From: DTPS01 sp049591295
GTDB taxonomy: Bacteria > Acidobacteriota > UBA4820 > DSQY01
NCBI GenBank assembly: GCA_049591295.1
Contig: JBAWEQ010000066.1
Span: forward strand, 17,709 to 81,708
Direction: 5' to 3'
Length of the DNA: 64,000 nt
Part shown: positions 1 through 8,055 of the stretch, one piece after another
Layout: each line of letters starts with the position of its first letter
How positions within the stretch are numbered: position 1 is the stretch's first letter
Position numbers and translations under genes: made by a program
Notes under the pieces: generated by a model
The model's input: only the letters and a program-made list of their open reading frames with translations
Database searches by the model: none
What the model was told of the DNA's origin: nothing

Positions 1-639
1 GACCGCCCAGTTGGTCAATGCGCCCTTGGCCCCGATCACGGACTTGCCGGCCTCCACGGCCGAGCGCACCGCGGCCACCTGTCCCGTGAGCACGCAGAAG
101 GCCTTGCCGCCCAGAGCCATGGCGAGGCGGATCTCGAGGAGGTGGACCTCGGAGGACTTCACGGCGGTGTCGGCGCCCTCGATCAGGCTGGCCACGTTGA
201 AGGACTCAAGGATTCCCAGCGCCCCCACCTCCTCCACCAGCGAGGCCTGCGCGATGGCCGGAAAGATCTCGGCGTGGAGGTGCGGGATGACGACCGAATC
301 CGCGAGCGTCTCGCGGGCCACTTCCTCGCCCGCGGCCACGGAGGAGGTGCAGGCGGCCACGTCGCCTCGCACCAGCACCATGTACTTGCCCGAGCAGATG
401 GACCGGCTGGCCAGGAGTTCCACGTCGGAGGCCTTGAGCATGAGGTCCGTGGCCTCGATTCCCTTGGCGATGGAGGTCAGCTCCAGAAGGCCGATGGCGT
501 CTTTGACGGCGGGCCCGCGCCTCTGGCCGCCGTAGCTGTCCTTCGGCGGCTGGATCGGAGCGGCGTCCGTCTTGGGCTTCTTCGGCGCGGGGGCGCGCCC
601 ACGGTCCGCCCCGCGGATTTGGTGGATTTTGGGGCTCAT
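1..639 (-). CDS. pduT: PduT-like tandem-domain (BMC-T) microcompartment shell protein, C-terminus off window
   Basis: Trimeric shell protein with two BMC domains in tandem (about residues 46-130 and 134 onward); PduT carries a 4Fe-4S cluster at its pore and passes electrons across the shell of a microcompartment. The first domain reads AIGLLELTSIAKG and later SICSGKY, placing a cysteine (residue 82) where the PduT cluster ligand lies. The gene runs off the left edge, so 213 codons are seen without a stop. The start ATG overlaps the pduS stop as ATGA. Oddly, some 45 residues rich in Lys, Pro, Gln and Ala precede the usual PduT start; this tail could be a targeting or assembly segment (inference). 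Family assignment is strong; the substrate of the compartment cannot be told from this window. Confidence 0.88.
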   Translation of the reverse strand, partial: MSPKIHQIRGADRGRAPAPKKPKTDAAPIQPPKDSYGGQRRGPAVKDAIGLLELTSIAKGIEATDLMLKASDVELLASRSICSGKYMVLVRGDVAACTSSVAAGEEVARETLADSVVIPHLHAEIFPAIAQASLVEEVGALGILESFNVASLIEGADTAVKSSEVHLLEIRLAMALGGKAFCVLTGQVAAVRSAVEAGKSVIGAKGALTNWAV

Positions 640-1934
640 GCGACCTCCACGACGATGCGGTCCGAGGAAACCTCGCCCACGCGGCCCGCGAGGGGAGAGA
701 AGATCTTGGCGCCCAGGCTCCCCTCGGGGATGTCCGCCACCAGGTCCCCGCCGCGCAGCGATCGTCCCTTCCCGACGGACGGCGTGGAGGGGGCTCCGGT
801 GTGTTGTTTGAGAGGCAGTTCAAGTCGGGACGGACGCAGGTCCACGTCCACGTACTTCTGGGGATGCTGATAGTGCGCCAGCTCCAGCCGGCGGATGAGC
901 AGGCTCGTGGGCGTGCGGCGGAAGTCGTACAGGGGGGTGGGTTCCACCGCCTGCTTGAGAGGCCGGATCCCCTGGGCCATAAGGGCGCGCTTGCTCTCCA
1001 CCATCATGCGGAAGGGGTCCAGGTCCTCGGGGCAGGCGTAGAGGGTGCAGAGGGCGCATTCGCAGCAGTAGAGGGCGGTCTGCTGCCAGGCCATCTTCTC
1101 TTCCGCCGCGAAGCCGATGGAGATCATGGCCTTGTGGGGTTTGACGAAGTGGCCAAGGAGGTCCCTCGGGCAGAGGTCGGAGCACCGCATGCACTGGTCG
1201 CAGGTGTAGGCGATCTTGTGGACGTCCTGTGTCCTGCGGCCCTTCCGGAGGATGAGCGAGTGGTCCGAAGGAAGAACCAGCACTCCCGAGGTGGTCTTGG
1301 TGACCGGCTGTTCGATGTCGTCCGTGACGGTTCCCATCATGGGGCCGTTGAGGATGAAGCCCATCCCTTCGATGGGGGCGCCGGCGGCATGCAGGACCTC
1401 ACGGAGGCTCACCCCGATGGGCACCCGAAAGGTGAGGGCCTCTGGCACTTCCCCCGATACGGTGAGGAATTTGTGCGTGACCGGTTTTTGCAGGCCCACG
1501 TTCAGGACCGTCTCGACGTTGTTGACGACGACGCCCACGTCCAGCGGAATTCCGCCCTTCGGAATGGCGCGACCCGTGGCGTCGAAGACCAGCAGGTGCT
1601 CGTCGCCGGAGGGGTAGGTGTCGGGCAGGGGACACACCTCCACCTGGCGGGGAAGCTCGTCGCGCAACCGTTCGATGAGATCGTGGTGCTTGTCCTTGAT
1701 CCCCACGATCAGACGCCGCGCGCCCACGGCTTCGGCGCACAGGAGAAGCCCCCGTGAGAACTCCGGAAGGAAGTGCTCGAGGATCTGCTGGTCCTTGTAG
1801 AGAAGCGGCTCGCACTCGGCGGCGTTGACAGCGAAGGTGTCCGCGGAGGCCGAGAGCTTGACGTGGGTTGGAAAGCCGGCCCCGCCGGCGCCCACCACAC
1901 CGTTCTCAAGCGCAATCCTCGCCGCCTCCCGCAT
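636..1934 (-). CDS. pduS: PduS-like RnfC-family flavo-iron-sulfur electron-transfer protein of a microcompartment
   Basis: 432-residue homologue of PduS, the cobalamin reductase of propanediol-type microcompartments, related to RnfC. The N-terminus has the glycine-rich VGAGGAGFP motif of the flavin/NADH-binding fold, a sandwich-hybrid/SLBB-like part follows, and two 4Fe-4S motifs lie at about residue 250 (CDQCMRCSDLCP) and 295 (CCECALCTLYACP). It probably docks on the PduT pore cluster to exchange electrons with the cytosol; the two genes overlap by 4 nt (ATGA), which supports joint function. The ATG at 1934 is preceded by GGAGG; an upstream TTG at 1961 in frame lacks a ribosome site, so the ATG was chosen. 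PduS and a soluble RnfC paralogue are the alternatives; PduT next door favours PduS. Confidence 0.88.
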   Translation of the reverse strand: MREAARIALENGVVGAGGAGFPTHVKLSASADTFAVNAAECEPLLYKDQQILEHFLPEFSRGLLLCAEAVGARRLIVGIKDKHHDLIERLRDELPRQVEVCPLPDTYPSGDEHLLVFDATGRAIPKGGIPLDVGVVVNNVETVLNVGLQKPVTHKFLTVSGEVPEALTFRVPIGVSLREVLHAAGAPIEGMGFILNGPMMGTVTDDIEQPVTKTTSGVLVLPSDHSLILRKGRRTQDVHKIAYTCDQCMRCSDLCPRDLLGHFVKPHKAMISIGFAAEEKMAWQQTALYCCECALCTLYACPEDLDPFRMMVESKRALMAQGIRPLKQAVEPTPLYDFRRTPTSLLIRRLELAHYQHPQKYVDVDLRPSRLELPLKQHTGAPSTPSVGKGRSLRGGDLVADIPEGSLGAKIFSPLAGRVGEVSSDRIVVEVA

Positions 1935-2204
1935 GGGGCCTCCGCTGCGCCAAGGTAGCAAGAAGCCCAGCCGATTTCAAGGAAGACGTGCCCGAACTCG
2001 CGGCTGCACCGGGTTGCGGACGCCGGCCCCTCTCGGCCCTCGCGCCGGCGATACCCTGCCATCCATCACGCCGGGCTTCCGTCGCCTTGGATACGGCCGT
2101 TCATGACAGCGGCCGCACTGCATTTTGGCGGTCCCTGGTTTATCATGCTCATTCTGCGAGCACGGCGCGGGACGCCGGCTCCGGCCTGCTGCGAGGGAGG
2201 GGCG

Positions 2205-3611
2205 ATGAGGATCCACATGATGGCCGTGGGCGGCACGGGGATGGGGGCTCTCGCGGGCCTTCTGAAGGCGCAGGGACACGAGGTGACGGGTTGCGACACG
2301 GCTCTCTACCCGCCCATGAGCGAGATGGTGGCGCGCTACGGCATCCCCGTGGCCCGGGGGTTTGATCCGGCACACCTGAATCCCCGGCCGGACCTCGTGA
2401 TCATCGGCAACGCGATTCACTCGGACAACTCCGAAGCCCGGGCCGTGGTGGACGAGGGCATCGACTATCTCTCCATGGCCGAGGCGATCGGGCGCTTCGC
2501 GGTGGAAGGGCGCAAGAGCCTCGTGGTGGCGGGTACCCACGGCAAGACGACGACCACGGCCCTCTGCGGCTACCTGCTGGAGAAGGCCGGATTTGCGCCC
2601 AACCTCATCGTGGGCGGCATCGTGGAGGGCCTGGAAAGTTCCTTCCTCTGGGGCGGAGGGGAGTGGACCGTCATCGAGGGCGACGAGTACGAGACGGCCT
2701 ACTTCGACAAGGGGCCCAAATTTCTGCATTACTCTCCCAGCCTCCTGATCGTGAATAACATCGAGATGGACCACCTGGACAATTTCAGGACCCTGGGCGA
2801 GCTCGAAACCGCCTTCGTGCGCCTCTTCGGCGCGGTGCGCCCGGAGGGACTGGTCCTCCTCGGCGTGGAGAGCCCCTCGGTGAGGAAACTCGCGCCCCTG
2901 GCGGGGCGGCGGGCCCAGAGCTTCGGCCTCACCGGAACCGAGGATTGGACGGCGAGCGATGTGGCCTACGGCCCCGATGGCACGCGGTTCGTTCTGGTGC
3001 GGCAGGGGGTGCGCCTGGGTCGGTTCACGAGCCCCCTTTACGGCACCCACAACCTCAGGAACTCCATCGCCGCGCTCGCCGCCTGCCTGGAAGCCGGCGC
3101 CCCACTGGAAGCATTGCGCGAGGGGCTATCCGGATTTCCGGGGGTCCGCCGGCGGCAGGAGGTAGTGTTCGATGGCCGCGGAATCACCATTGTGGATGAC
3201 TTCGCGCATCACCCGACGGCCATCCGCGAGACGCTCGGCGCACTGGCGCAGCGCTACCCGGGCCGCCGCATCGTGGCCTGTTTCGAACCCCGCTCCTTCA
3301 CGTGCCAGACCAGGCAGCATCAGGATTCCCTGCCCATGGCCTTTCCGCTGGCCCAGGCCGTCCTCCTCGGCCCCATGCCGGGCCCGGGGAAGATCCCCGC
3401 GGAGGAGCGGCTCGACCTCGTCCTCGTGGCCTCCGCGCTGAGGTCGGCGGGAAAGGAGGCCGAGGTCATGGCCTCGCCGGAGGAGTACCTGGAGTGGTTC
3501 GCCAGCCGGCTGAAGGGGGGAGATCTCGTGGCCTTCTTTTCCAGCGGGAGCTTCTACGACTTGCCGCGGAGGCTGGCGGGGGTGTTGGAAGGAAGACGGA
3601 ATGGGCGGTAA
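2205..3611 (+). CDS. mpl: UDP-N-acetylmuramate:L-Ala-gamma-D-Glu-meso-DAP ligase (Mpl)
   Basis: Mur-ligase-family enzyme of 468 residues that joins the recycled tripeptide L-Ala-gamma-D-Glu-meso-DAP to UDP-MurNAc, so that peptidoglycan peptides are reused. The N-terminus (MRIHMMAVGGTGMGALAGLL, then GHEVTGCD and YPPMS) is the Mpl version of the UDP-binding domain, whereas MurC differs here. The ATP loop GTHGKTTTT lies at about residue 113, and the C-terminal domain carries DDFAHHPTAI. The start is the ATG after GGGAGGGGCG; an in-frame ATG 102 nt upstream would add an unrelated N-terminus. It implies meso-DAP peptidoglycan and cell-wall recycling. It is transcribed away from the pdu genes. Confidence 0.93.
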   Translation: MRIHMMAVGGTGMGALAGLLKAQGHEVTGCDTALYPPMSEMVARYGIPVARGFDPAHLNPRPDLVIIGNAIHSDNSEARAVVDEGIDYLSMAEAIGRFAVEGRKSLVVAGTHGKTTTTALCGYLLEKAGFAPNLIVGGIVEGLESSFLWGGGEWTVIEGDEYETAYFDKGPKFLHYSPSLLIVNNIEMDHLDNFRTLGELETAFVRLFGAVRPEGLVLLGVESPSVRKLAPLAGRRAQSFGLTGTEDWTASDVAYGPDGTRFVLVRQGVRLGRFTSPLYGTHNLRNSIAALAACLEAGAPLEALREGLSGFPGVRRRQEVVFDGRGITIVDDFAHHPTAIRETLGALAQRYPGRRIVACFEPRSFTCQTRQHQDSLPMAFPLAQAVLLGPMPGPGKIPAEERLDLVLVASALRSAGKEAEVMASPEEYLEWFASRLKGGDLVAFFSSGSFYDLPRRLAGVLEGRRNGR

Positions 3612-3690
3612 GATGACGTTCGAGGCCGATTTAAGCTGCCCGCCATGATCGGGAGAGCGATTTAAGATCCCAGGGCTGTGGAGGGGGACG

Positions 3691-4407
3691 ATGGAGGTCC
3701 ACTGCGCGAACTGCGCCGGGAAGATCGCGCTTGAACGGGACGAGCCCTTCCTTCGCTGTCCCTTCTGCGGTTCCACGCTCTACCTGGATCGGGCCCAGAC
3801 CTTCCAGCGGTTCCTGATTCCGCCCGCCGTGCCCAGGGCCAGGGTGGAGTTGCTCCTGGGAGAGGCGCTGGCCGAGGCGGAGATGCCCTCCCTTCCCGTT
3901 CAGTCCGTGGATCCGGAGTTCCTTCCGTTCTGGAGCGTTCAGGAGGAGGGCGGACGGAGGACCATCGCCGCCTTCAGCCCCCAGCCTCCCGCCCTGCACG
4001 GCTTCAGCCTGCCATCGGCCGGCGCCGTCTACTTCTCCGACGAGGCCGCCAGCGGCTTCGCGGTGCTGCCCTGCGCGGAGAGCGCCTCGGCCCAGTGGCA
4101 CGGGCGCGAGGCATCGGGCCGGTTCAGCCTGGTCATGGTGCCTTTCTACCGGGTGACGTACGGCGCGGACAAGGCCTACGCGGCGTGGATCGACGCGGTC
4201 ACGGGCAAGGTCCACCTGGGGGAGGGCCCGCCCCCGCTGACCAAGCAGATTTCCCGGCGCTTCTGGACGGTGCTGACTCTTCTGTTCGTGGTCTTTACCG
4301 CCGAGGCCTTCCTCCTGCGGGGCATCTGGAGCCTCGCGGTGGTGGCGGGAAGCGCGGCGGCCGCCTATCCCGCCGCGCGACGGTTCTTCCAGGAGGGCGG
4401 GCCATGA
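3691..4407 (+). CDS. Zinc-ribbon membrane protein 1 of a three-gene cluster, function unknown
   Basis: 238 residues. A zinc ribbon opens the protein (CANC at 5-8 and CPFC at about 28-31), followed by a stretch IPPAVPRARVELLLGEAL that has a counterpart in the next gene, then a beta-rich middle with a LPFWSV motif, and one or two membrane segments near the C-terminus (about residues 190-225) ending in basic residues. No catalytic motif is recognised. It starts after GGAGGGGGACG and its stop overlaps the next start as ATGA, so it is the first of three coupled genes with the same plan. A zinc-ribbon domain in front of a membrane anchor suggests an assembly or sensing role, but that is guesswork. 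Confidence 0.8.
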   Translation: MEVHCANCAGKIALERDEPFLRCPFCGSTLYLDRAQTFQRFLIPPAVPRARVELLLGEALAEAEMPSLPVQSVDPEFLPFWSVQEEGGRRTIAAFSPQPPALHGFSLPSAGAVYFSDEAASGFAVLPCAESASAQWHGREASGRFSLVMVPFYRVTYGADKAYAAWIDAVTGKVHLGEGPPPLTKQISRRFWTVLTLLFVVFTAEAFLLRGIWSLAVVAGSAAAAYPAARRFFQEGGP

Positions 4408-5573
4408 GCGGACCGAGGGCGCTGAGCTGCCCCGCGTGCGGGGGAACGGTCGGGCCGCCGCTGACCGCCCGAAAGACGATCTGCGAATTCTGCGGCAAGC
4501 CGCTCTTCTACCGTGAACCGGGCTTTCTCCCGCGATACCTGCTCCCGCCCTCCATGAGCGAGCAATCCCTGCAGGCCGCAGCGCGGAGCCTGCTGCGCGG
4601 CCGCTGGCTCCCCTCGGACCTCAGCCGCCGGGCGCTCCTCGTGAGGCGGCAGAGGAGCTATCTTCCCTTCTATCTCCTCACCGGCAAGAGGGGCGGCGTG
4701 CTGGCCACCGGCAGGGAGCGGGTGGTGCAAGACCCCGGGGCCAGCCTGCCCCGCCTGGACGCGGCCGCCATCCACGGGCCCTTTCAGCGCACCTTCGAAC
4801 GACAAAAGACCGAGGTCCGCGTGGAGGAGGACAGCCGCGTGATCCTGGGCGACTTTCGCTACCTCTACCCCGCGGCGGCCCTCTCCAACTGGGACCTTTT
4901 GGACGTGGACCTTCGGGACGCGGTGAAGGAGAGCCTGGACTGTGCGGTCCCGGCCGATATCGAGGAGCTGGCGGGCCAGGGCGAGGTGGTGGACGTGGAC
5001 ATTCCGATCGAGAGGATTCTCGATATCGGTGTGAAGGCCGTCCAATCGGCGGCGGGCGAGCTCAAGGTCATGCAGCTCCAGCCGACCCTTCTCTACATTC
5101 CGGTTCAGACCCTGACCTTCCGTTACGGCGGCCAGTTCTACACCGTGACCGTCGAGGAGGTGGGAGGGCGATGGGTGTCGGGTCACCTCCCCTTCCGCAG
5201 GGACTACGCGGTCCTCGCCGGCCTCGTCATGACCGCAGGCCTAGGCTTCTTTGTCGGCCAGTTCCTCTCGGTCATCGCCGGCGCCGTCAGCGCCGGCCAG
5301 GAACTCGCGCAGGGTCAGGGGCGCTGGGTCGTGGTGCGCGTCCTGGCGGTGGTGGGCGTCCTCCTTTTCTCCGTCATCGCGCTGGGACTCAACGCGGCCT
5401 GGCTGATGATCCGGGCTCCGCTCGTGGTCCGGCTGGGAGGCGGCGGAATGAAGGTGGATGCCGCGGGGCCCGTGCCCAGGAGCCCCATGGCTCCCGTCAA
5501 TGCGCTGTTGCGTTTCTTCGTTGGGGCCATCCTTGGCGGAGCCGCCAAGGGGCTGGAACGGTGGGGCCTATGA
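4404..5573 (+). CDS. Zinc-ribbon membrane protein 2 of a three-gene cluster, function unknown
   Basis: 389 residues beginning with a zinc ribbon (CPAC at about 9-12, CEFCGKPLFY at about 30), then LPPSMSEQSLQAAARSLLRG, similar to the region after the ribbon in the preceding protein, and a YLPFYLL motif matching LPFW in protein 1 and VPFW in protein 3. Two or three hydrophobic segments (about residues 272-345) give a membrane hairpin with a conserved-looking linker, and a short cytoplasmic tail follows. It overlaps both neighbours by 4 nt (ATGA), so the three are translationally coupled. The pattern points to paralogues from duplication that work as one complex. No known family name can be given with confidence. 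Confidence 0.8.
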   Translation: MSGPRALSCPACGGTVGPPLTARKTICEFCGKPLFYREPGFLPRYLLPPSMSEQSLQAAARSLLRGRWLPSDLSRRALLVRRQRSYLPFYLLTGKRGGVLATGRERVVQDPGASLPRLDAAAIHGPFQRTFERQKTEVRVEEDSRVILGDFRYLYPAAALSNWDLLDVDLRDAVKESLDCAVPADIEELAGQGEVVDVDIPIERILDIGVKAVQSAAGELKVMQLQPTLLYIPVQTLTFRYGGQFYTVTVEEVGGRWVSGHLPFRRDYAVLAGLVMTAGLGFFVGQFLSVIAGAVSAGQELAQGQGRWVVVRVLAVVGVLLFSVIALGLNAAWLMIRAPLVVRLGGGGMKVDAAGPVPRSPMAPVNALLRFFVGAILGGAAKGLERWGL

Positions 5574-6178
5574 CCGGCGAGGCCTTGCTGATTCCCCTGG
5601 CCTGTCCCCGGTGCGGAGGCGAGCTGGCGGGCGGCGAGAGGGCCCTCGTCTTTCTCTGTCACCCATGCCGTCTGGCGGTTTCCATGCACCGATCTCCCAG
5701 ACCCTTTCCCCTCCTGTACGTCCAACCCGCGGCGGGCATAGGCTCTGGAGAGCCGGTCTACGTCCCCTTCTGGCGGCTGGAGGGCAAGGCGAGCTGGCGT
5801 GCGCCGGACGAGGAGCGCAGGAGGGCCTACGATCGCCTGACCCCCCTGGGGCCCCTGTTTTTCCCGGCCTTCTGGAGCCCGAGGGCGGCGCTCTACGACA
5901 ACCTGACGCTCCGGTACGCCCTGGCTCCGGCCAACATCATCCTGACGCCGGGGGAGGCCCCCGTTCTGGAGGGAATGCTGGATCCGGCGGACCTCCCCGA
6001 AATGGCCCGCCTGACTTGGCTGGCCTATCTGGACAGGGCCGGCGACGTCACGGGAGTGGAGGGCTTCTTCGAACCCACCGGCCTGGCCTACGCGGCGGTG
6101 CCCTTCGTGAGGGAGGGGGACCACTGGGTGGACGGGGTCCTGGGCATCGGCGTTCCCGCCGGAGGCCTGGGCCGCTGA
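5570..6178 (+). CDS. Zinc-ribbon soluble protein 3 of a three-gene cluster, function unknown
   Basis: 202 residues. The ribbon is CPRC at about 13-16 and CHPC at about 31-34, followed by a beta-rich region with VYVPFWRLEG and, later, FFPAFWSPRAALYDNL; the latter part is unlike the membrane portions of its two partners and no transmembrane segment is evident. The start overlaps the previous stop as ATGA. It is therefore the soluble member of the zinc-ribbon trio. An acyl-CoA ligase gene follows after 44 nt with its own strong ribosome site, so the trio may extend into that operon. No function is claimed. Confidence 0.78.
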   Translation: MTGEALLIPLACPRCGGELAGGERALVFLCHPCRLAVSMHRSPRPFPLLYVQPAAGIGSGEPVYVPFWRLEGKASWRAPDEERRRAYDRLTPLGPLFFPAFWSPRAALYDNLTLRYALAPANIILTPGEAPVLEGMLDPADLPEMARLTWLAYLDRAGDVTGVEGFFEPTGLAYAAVPFVREGDHWVDGVLGIGVPAGGLGR

Positions 6179-6222
6179 ACGCGGGCGCCGTGTTAGACTA
6201 TCATTCAACGGAGGAGGGGGTG

Positions 6223-8055
6223 ATGGCTGAAATTCGGACCCTGTGTGACCTGTATTTCAACACCGTGGACAACCTGAAAAGGCCGGACCTCCTGGTACGC
6301 AAGAAGAAGGGGCTCTGGGAGGTGGTGTCCTCCGAGGAGGTGGCCCGGACGGTGGAGCAGTTCTCCTGCGGCCTCATGGCCCTGGGGGTGAAGCCGGGCG
6401 ACAAGGTGGCCCTGATCTCGGAGGACCGCCCCAAGTGGTTCATGGCCGACTACGCCATTCTCACCGCGGCCGCGGTCAACGTGCCGCTCTACGCCACGCT
6501 GAACGCCGTCGAGAGCGCCTACATCGTGGCCAACTCGGACGCCGAGGTGGCCATCGTCTCCAACGAGGACCAGGCCAACAAACTCCTCTCCCAGAAAGAC
6601 TCCCTGAAGCGCCTTCGGAACATCGTGATCATGGATCCCCCTCCGAAGGGGCTTGGCGAGCTGCTGCCCTGGGACACCATCCTTCAGTGGGGACAGGATT
6701 TCGCGGCCAAGAACCCGGGGGTGCACCGCAGGGTGGCCGGCACGGTGAAGCCGGAGGACCTGGCGACGATCATCTACACGTCTGGGACCACGGGCGTGCC
6801 GAAGGGCGTCCTGCTCGAACACAAGTGCTTCGTGGAGAACTGCCGGGCCGGCATGCAGTACCTGGCCATCGACGAGAACGACCGGGCCCTCGTCTTCCTA
6901 CCGCTCAGCCACTCCTTCGAGCGCATGATCGACTACTGCTTCTTCTGGAAGGGCATGAGCATCGCCTACGCGGAGAGCATCGACAAGGTCGCCGAGAACC
7001 TGGCCGAGGTGAAGCCCACGGTCATGGCGGCCGTTCCTCGCCTCTACGAGAAGGTCTACGCGCGCCTCATGGAGCAGGCCGCGCACTCCTCCCGCCTCAA
7101 GAAGGGCCTCATCCATTGGAGCATGGACACCCTTAGCGCGTGGGCCGAGGCGAAGAAGGGCGGGAGGGTCCCGGCCGGCTTGGCCTTCAGGAGGGCCATC
7201 GCCGACAAGATCCTGGCGAAGAAGCTGCGGGAGAAGGTCGGCGGGCGGATCCGCTTCTTCGTCTCGGGCGGAGCCCCCCTCCCTCGGCACCTCGCGGTGT
7301 TCTTTTACGGCTGCGGCCTCCCCATCGCCGAGGGCTACGGCCTGACGGAGACGACGCCCGTCGTCACCGTGAACGAGGTGGATGCCGACGGTACCGACCG
7401 GATCCGCTTCGGCTCGCCCGGGCGCGCCCTCACCAACGTGGAGGTCCGCATCGCCGAGGACGGGGAGCTCTGGGTGCGGGGTCCCAATGTCATGAGCGGC
7501 TATTACAAGATGCCGGCGGAAACGCGCGAGGTGCTCACGGAGGACGGCTGGTTCGCCACGGGCGACATCGCCCGCCTCGACGAGGACGGCTACCTTTTCA
7601 TCACGGACCGGAAGAAGGAGCTCATCGTCACGGCGGGCGGCAAGAACGTGGCGCCGCAGCCCATCGAGAACCTCCTCAAGATGAACAAGTACGTCTCCCA
7701 GTCGGTCCTCATCGGCGATCGGCGCCCCTACATCACCGCCCTGATCGTTCCCAACTGGGACAACGTCATCGACTATGCCCACTCCAAGGGCGTGAACAAG
7801 ATCGACCCGCGGGACCTGGTGGAGGACCCGGTGGTCAAGCACCTGTTCGGCCACGTCATCGAACGGGCCAACGCCGACCTGTCTCGCTACGAGCAGGTGA
7901 AGCGCTGCAAGCTGCTGCCCAGGGAGCTCAGCCAGGAGGAGGGGGAGCTGACGCCCACCCTGAAGGTCAAGCGGCGGGTGATCGACGAACGGTATGCCCA
8001 TCTCATCGAAGAGCTCTACGCGGCGAACGGGAACCACGAAGAGCGCTGCGACTGA
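6223..8055 (+). CDS. Long-chain fatty-acid--CoA ligase (AMP-forming)
   Basis: 610-residue ANL-superfamily adenylate-forming enzyme. The P-loop-like motif YTSGTTGVPKG lies at about residue 185, the GYGLTETTPVV motif at about 369, and the adenylate-binding YLFITDRKKELIVTAGG at about 457, followed by the hinge and the C-terminal lid. The unusually long C-terminal part with PYITALIVPNW is typical of FACL/LC-FACS enzymes that activate long-chain fatty acids to acyl-CoA. Start chosen at the ATG after GGAGGAGGGGG. The 3' end overlaps the presumed recG start by about 60 nt. Chain-length preference cannot be read from sequence. Confidence 0.9.
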   Translation: MAEIRTLCDLYFNTVDNLKRPDLLVRKKKGLWEVVSSEEVARTVEQFSCGLMALGVKPGDKVALISEDRPKWFMADYAILTAAAVNVPLYATLNAVESAYIVANSDAEVAIVSNEDQANKLLSQKDSLKRLRNIVIMDPPPKGLGELLPWDTILQWGQDFAAKNPGVHRRVAGTVKPEDLATIIYTSGTTGVPKGVLLEHKCFVENCRAGMQYLAIDENDRALVFLPLSHSFERMIDYCFFWKGMSIAYAESIDKVAENLAEVKPTVMAAVPRLYEKVYARLMEQAAHSSRLKKGLIHWSMDTLSAWAEAKKGGRVPAGLAFRRAIADKILAKKLREKVGGRIRFFVSGGAPLPRHLAVFFYGCGLPIAEGYGLTETTPVVTVNEVDADGTDRIRFGSPGRALTNVEVRIAEDGELWVRGPNVMSGYYKMPAETREVLTEDGWFATGDIARLDEDGYLFITDRKKELIVTAGGKNVAPQPIENLLKMNKYVSQSVLIGDRRPYITALIVPNWDNVIDYAHSKGVNKIDPRDLVEDPVVKHLFGHVIERANADLSRYEQVKRCKLLPRELSQEEGELTPTLKVKRRVIDERYAHLIEELYAANGNHEERCD

